A stretch of 64,000 nt of DNA from Amaranthus tricolor. Taxonomy: Eukaryota; Streptophyta; Magnoliopsida; Caryophyllales; Amaranthaceae. The position numbers and the translations under genes are program-made. This document shows positions 61,484 through 64,000 of the stretch, one piece after another. Position 1 is the first letter of the stretch, and each line of letters opens with the position of its first letter. The stretch lies in assembly GCF_026212465.1 (NCBI RefSeq), contig NC_080049.1, forward strand, positions 1,991,460 through 2,055,459. The letters run 5' to 3'. The notes beneath the pieces were generated by a model. It saw only the letters and a list, made by a program, of their open reading frames with translations, did no database searches and was not told the DNA's origin.

Positions 61484-62606
61484 TTATCCTATTTAAATAC
61501 ATCTCGTCTTATATAACCGTAAATCCACTCAAGCATCATTTTGAATCAAAATCAGATTGTCAAAATATTTACTATTTACTATCTATATCTCATTAAAATT
61601 TTCATATTTTTTTGTTATAATTGTTTATTTACATTGACGCTTTTCCTTCTATAAATTTTTCATACTATCTTATTTAATTGTTATCGACATTTCTTTAAAA
61701 TTATTTACGCAATTTAATTAGCCCCGACATTTGTTTATTTTTATGCCTTAACTTGTTATTTTAATTTTAATAGAAAAAAGTAGTATTTAACTTTTTGTAA
61801 TTTTCTTTAAAGTTCTCCTACTTTTTAATAAATGAAATAAGAAAGACTTATGATTTTATTAATCAAAAACTTTTAAAAATAGTTACAATATATTAGAAAT
61901 AGTTACAATATATTACAAACGTGTACTCTTTTTAACCCTTTATTTCACTACATTAAATAATAATAGTATTTTTTTTTGTTAAGGGAGAATAAAACCAAAA
62001 TAAGTAAATAGAACAATCCTAACATTTTATTGATTTTCCGACAATAATCTAAAATAAGTAGATTAATTATAAATAATATGCGGTCTAAATAGTCTGGTCC
62101 GTTTTTTTCAAAAAAAGTACGGTTTAAGTTCTAGTCTCGATTTTTTATTTTCAAACCAGACCAGACCGCAAACCGTACTATGACAAAAATCATAATTTTT
62201 TAAAAAAATAGGTTGATACCAAGATATTTCGAGATGTAGTTAGTATTATATAATAATATATACTTGAATGATGTTGATGCAATCAACTAATTACAAATTC
62301 TTATATTTGGTGATTGTAAGTGTGAAATATCTGCAAAAACACATATATTAATTTGGGAAAAATATATATTAAAAAAACTGTAGACCAAGCTAGACCAAAT
62401 CAGACACGACTATTGTAGAACAGTTTGGTTTAGTCCGGTCTGGTGATTTAAACGGTTGGGTTCGATCTGAAAATTTATCTAACGAAAATTTTTTGTTCGG
62501 TTTAATTTGAGTGTCAAACCAGACCAAATCAAAACCATTATGTGTACCCCTAATTGTACAGGTAAAATGTTAACTTAGTGCTTTGATCTACGAGAACATC
62601 CAACTT
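61484..62606. other. AT-rich stretch, no gene seen
   Basis: 62080-62555 has AAACCAGACCAGACCG and GGTCTGG words in both orientations and ends GTGTACCCCTA, probably a worn hAT MITE whose left end is lost. Otherwise nothing is recognisable. Confidence 0.4.
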
Positions 62607-62795
62607 GAGGGGACTTGTTGAGGAAAAAATCATTCATTCTATTCTATATCTTAGCCTAACGGTAGATAGATACATGATCGTAGCTAACAACTACAAACCT
62701 TCTTTAGTACATATTTTACTCTTGTGATTATTCTATATATTTTCCTCTATTAGCTTCTATATTATTCTCTAAGGTTGTGCTTTGATCTCTTGCAC
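62607..62795 (+). mobile_element. Short copia-like LTR with polypurine tract
   Basis: AACTTGAGGGGACT precedes TGTTGAGGAAAAAATCATTC, as a polypurine tract precedes a 3' LTR. The sequence ends TCTCTTGCA at about 62794. No internal region remains and the target copy cannot be tested. Confidence 0.45.
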
Positions 62796-63137
62796 TCTTT
62801 ATTTTTTTTTTTTTTATATAATTAGCCATAAGTTGTACTTGTCTTTTTATTTTATGTCACTTTTCTTCTTATTATTCCACTGATTTTACACCTTTTTTTT
62901 GTATTGGTTTCAATTTTTTTAATTTCATTTGTAAATTTATATTCTTTCTTTATCTTAATTACTCAATTTTATCCTCTACTTGTTTTTTTTTGTCTCATTC
63001 TATATATGAGTTTCTGTTTCCATTAAATTTCACCTACTTTGCTCTAGCTGTAAAATAGGAGGGACAAATGTAGTATTTAATAATATATTTTAATAAACAA
63101 ATACTTACAATCATTACACATAATATTACTTCATATA

Positions 63138-63367
63138 CACCCTTCGTCCCACTCAATTTGCTTCGTTTTTTATTCATGTCTGTTCTACTGAGTCAATTTT
63201 ATTTTATATAATGACCCACCACTTTCTTTTAATCTCATCCATATATTTTAACTGTCTTTCAATTTTGATTTATAAATTCATTTTCTCTTTTCATTTAGTA
63301 TCATTATCGAACTGTTTTTTTTAAAAAACTTATTTTTTTATTTCAATTCTAATGAAAGAGGGCGTAG
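63138..63367. mobile_element. Stowaway-like MITE
   Basis: CACCCTTCGTCCCACTCAAT at the left after TA, and the complement CTACGCCCTCTTTCATTAG at the right, with internal wording (CACTTTCTTTTAATCTCAT) like the MITEs at 44011 and 50386. Confidence 0.55.
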
Positions 63368-64000
63368 TTAAAATAATGACATATGGAGGTTGGGATTAGT
63401 TTTGTAGGGAATGCATGCAGATACTTGAAGTAACACTATTATTGTTTAACATACTTCTAGACTTCGACCTTCAAAGAAGACAATTTTAAGATATATATAT
63501 ATATATGTCAGCTATGAGTAAAATATAATAGCCCACTTGAGACTACTAACAAACAGCACACCTCAAATTAACAAGCATGGAAATACAACTGAATAAAAGC
63601 AGCTGAATCGTAATAAATTTGGTGCCCAATTTGGATTTAATGGTTAACCAAATCCCTTTTTAGACGCCTCTTGTCCTTTTCGTAGCCCATTTTGGATTCT
63701 TCAGCATACGAAATTCGACTTATAAGAGTACGTACCAAACAGTAATTGTTGCACGTAATTGAACACATTCATCCAGCTTCTATGCCAATTGTCCTGAGTG
63801 AAATATAATATAAATAGATGATAGAAATAAATAATTAAGATAGAAAGAGCGTATAAGTTTGTGAATAACATTAAAACAAGAAGAGCGATACTGTTGCCAA
63901 AAAAAAGGTGTAAAAATAAGCAGAGGCGAAGTAGAATTGACAAATTCTATGAAGACCAATACCTTTTCAATTTTAAAAATTATGATATTTTTCTAACAAT
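63368..64000. other. No gene seen to the window end
   Basis: AT-rich sequence with an (AT)n tract at about 63493-63506. The 80-codon minus-strand frame at 63701-63943 is only hydrophobic low-complexity sequence. Confidence 0.5.

Overview
The window looks like an AT-rich, transposon-dense stretch of a eudicot nuclear genome. Introns are GT-AG with plant-like length. Ty1-copia, Ty3-gypsy, Mutator-like (MULE), CACTA, hAT, Helitron and Stowaway-type elements are all present. The host genes belong to plant families (DUF4220/DUF594 membrane protein, 12-oxophytodienoate reductase, BAHD acyltransferase). The sequence does not fix the species; a Caryophyllales genome is only a guess. I saw no rRNA or tRNA genes and no CRISPR-like array.

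Layout. 1-6670: a minus-strand LTR fragment cut into an old two-gene MULE (decayed GRF zinc-finger gene convergent with a broken MURA transposase). 6795-18022: a CACTA-type region with a TNP2 N-terminal remnant, an LTR-like block, about 4 kb of a 168-bp tandem repeat, and an apparently intact 10-exon gene joining a plant transposase domain to a Ulp1 (C48) protease domain. A second block of the 168-bp repeat forms its intron 8. Two CACTA right ends follow, one carrying an 893-bp hAT element with a perfect 8-bp target duplication. 18023-27250: gypsy 3' end, a 2.6-kb hAT element with a decayed transposase, a probable solo LTR, two MITEs and an LTR- or pararetrovirus-like fragment.

27251-50300 holds the host genes. 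A DUF4220/DUF594 gene (+) ends at an in-frame TGA inside its conserved C-terminal motif. An OPR-like gene (-) runs across 12.6 kb. All five exons can be joined in phase, but intron 1 (5.6 kb) holds a MULE with a plant mobile domain remnant, a small element, an LTR fragment and a 100-bp palindrome, and intron 2 (5.4 kb) holds a complete but dead Ty1-copia element. A frameshift near the 3' end suggests that the OPR copy is inactive. A BAHD acyltransferase gene (-) is intact. 50300-64000 holds MITEs, a second hairpin-bearing MULE, a 3.1-kb foldback-like element built of minisatellite, gypsy fragments and a 962-bp Helitron.

The genes do not form a pathway or operon. The most unusual items are the intact transposase-Ulp1 gene embedded in its satellite, the two MULEs sharing a GTCGCAC hairpin module, and the 100-bp palindrome with a 5-bp target duplication.
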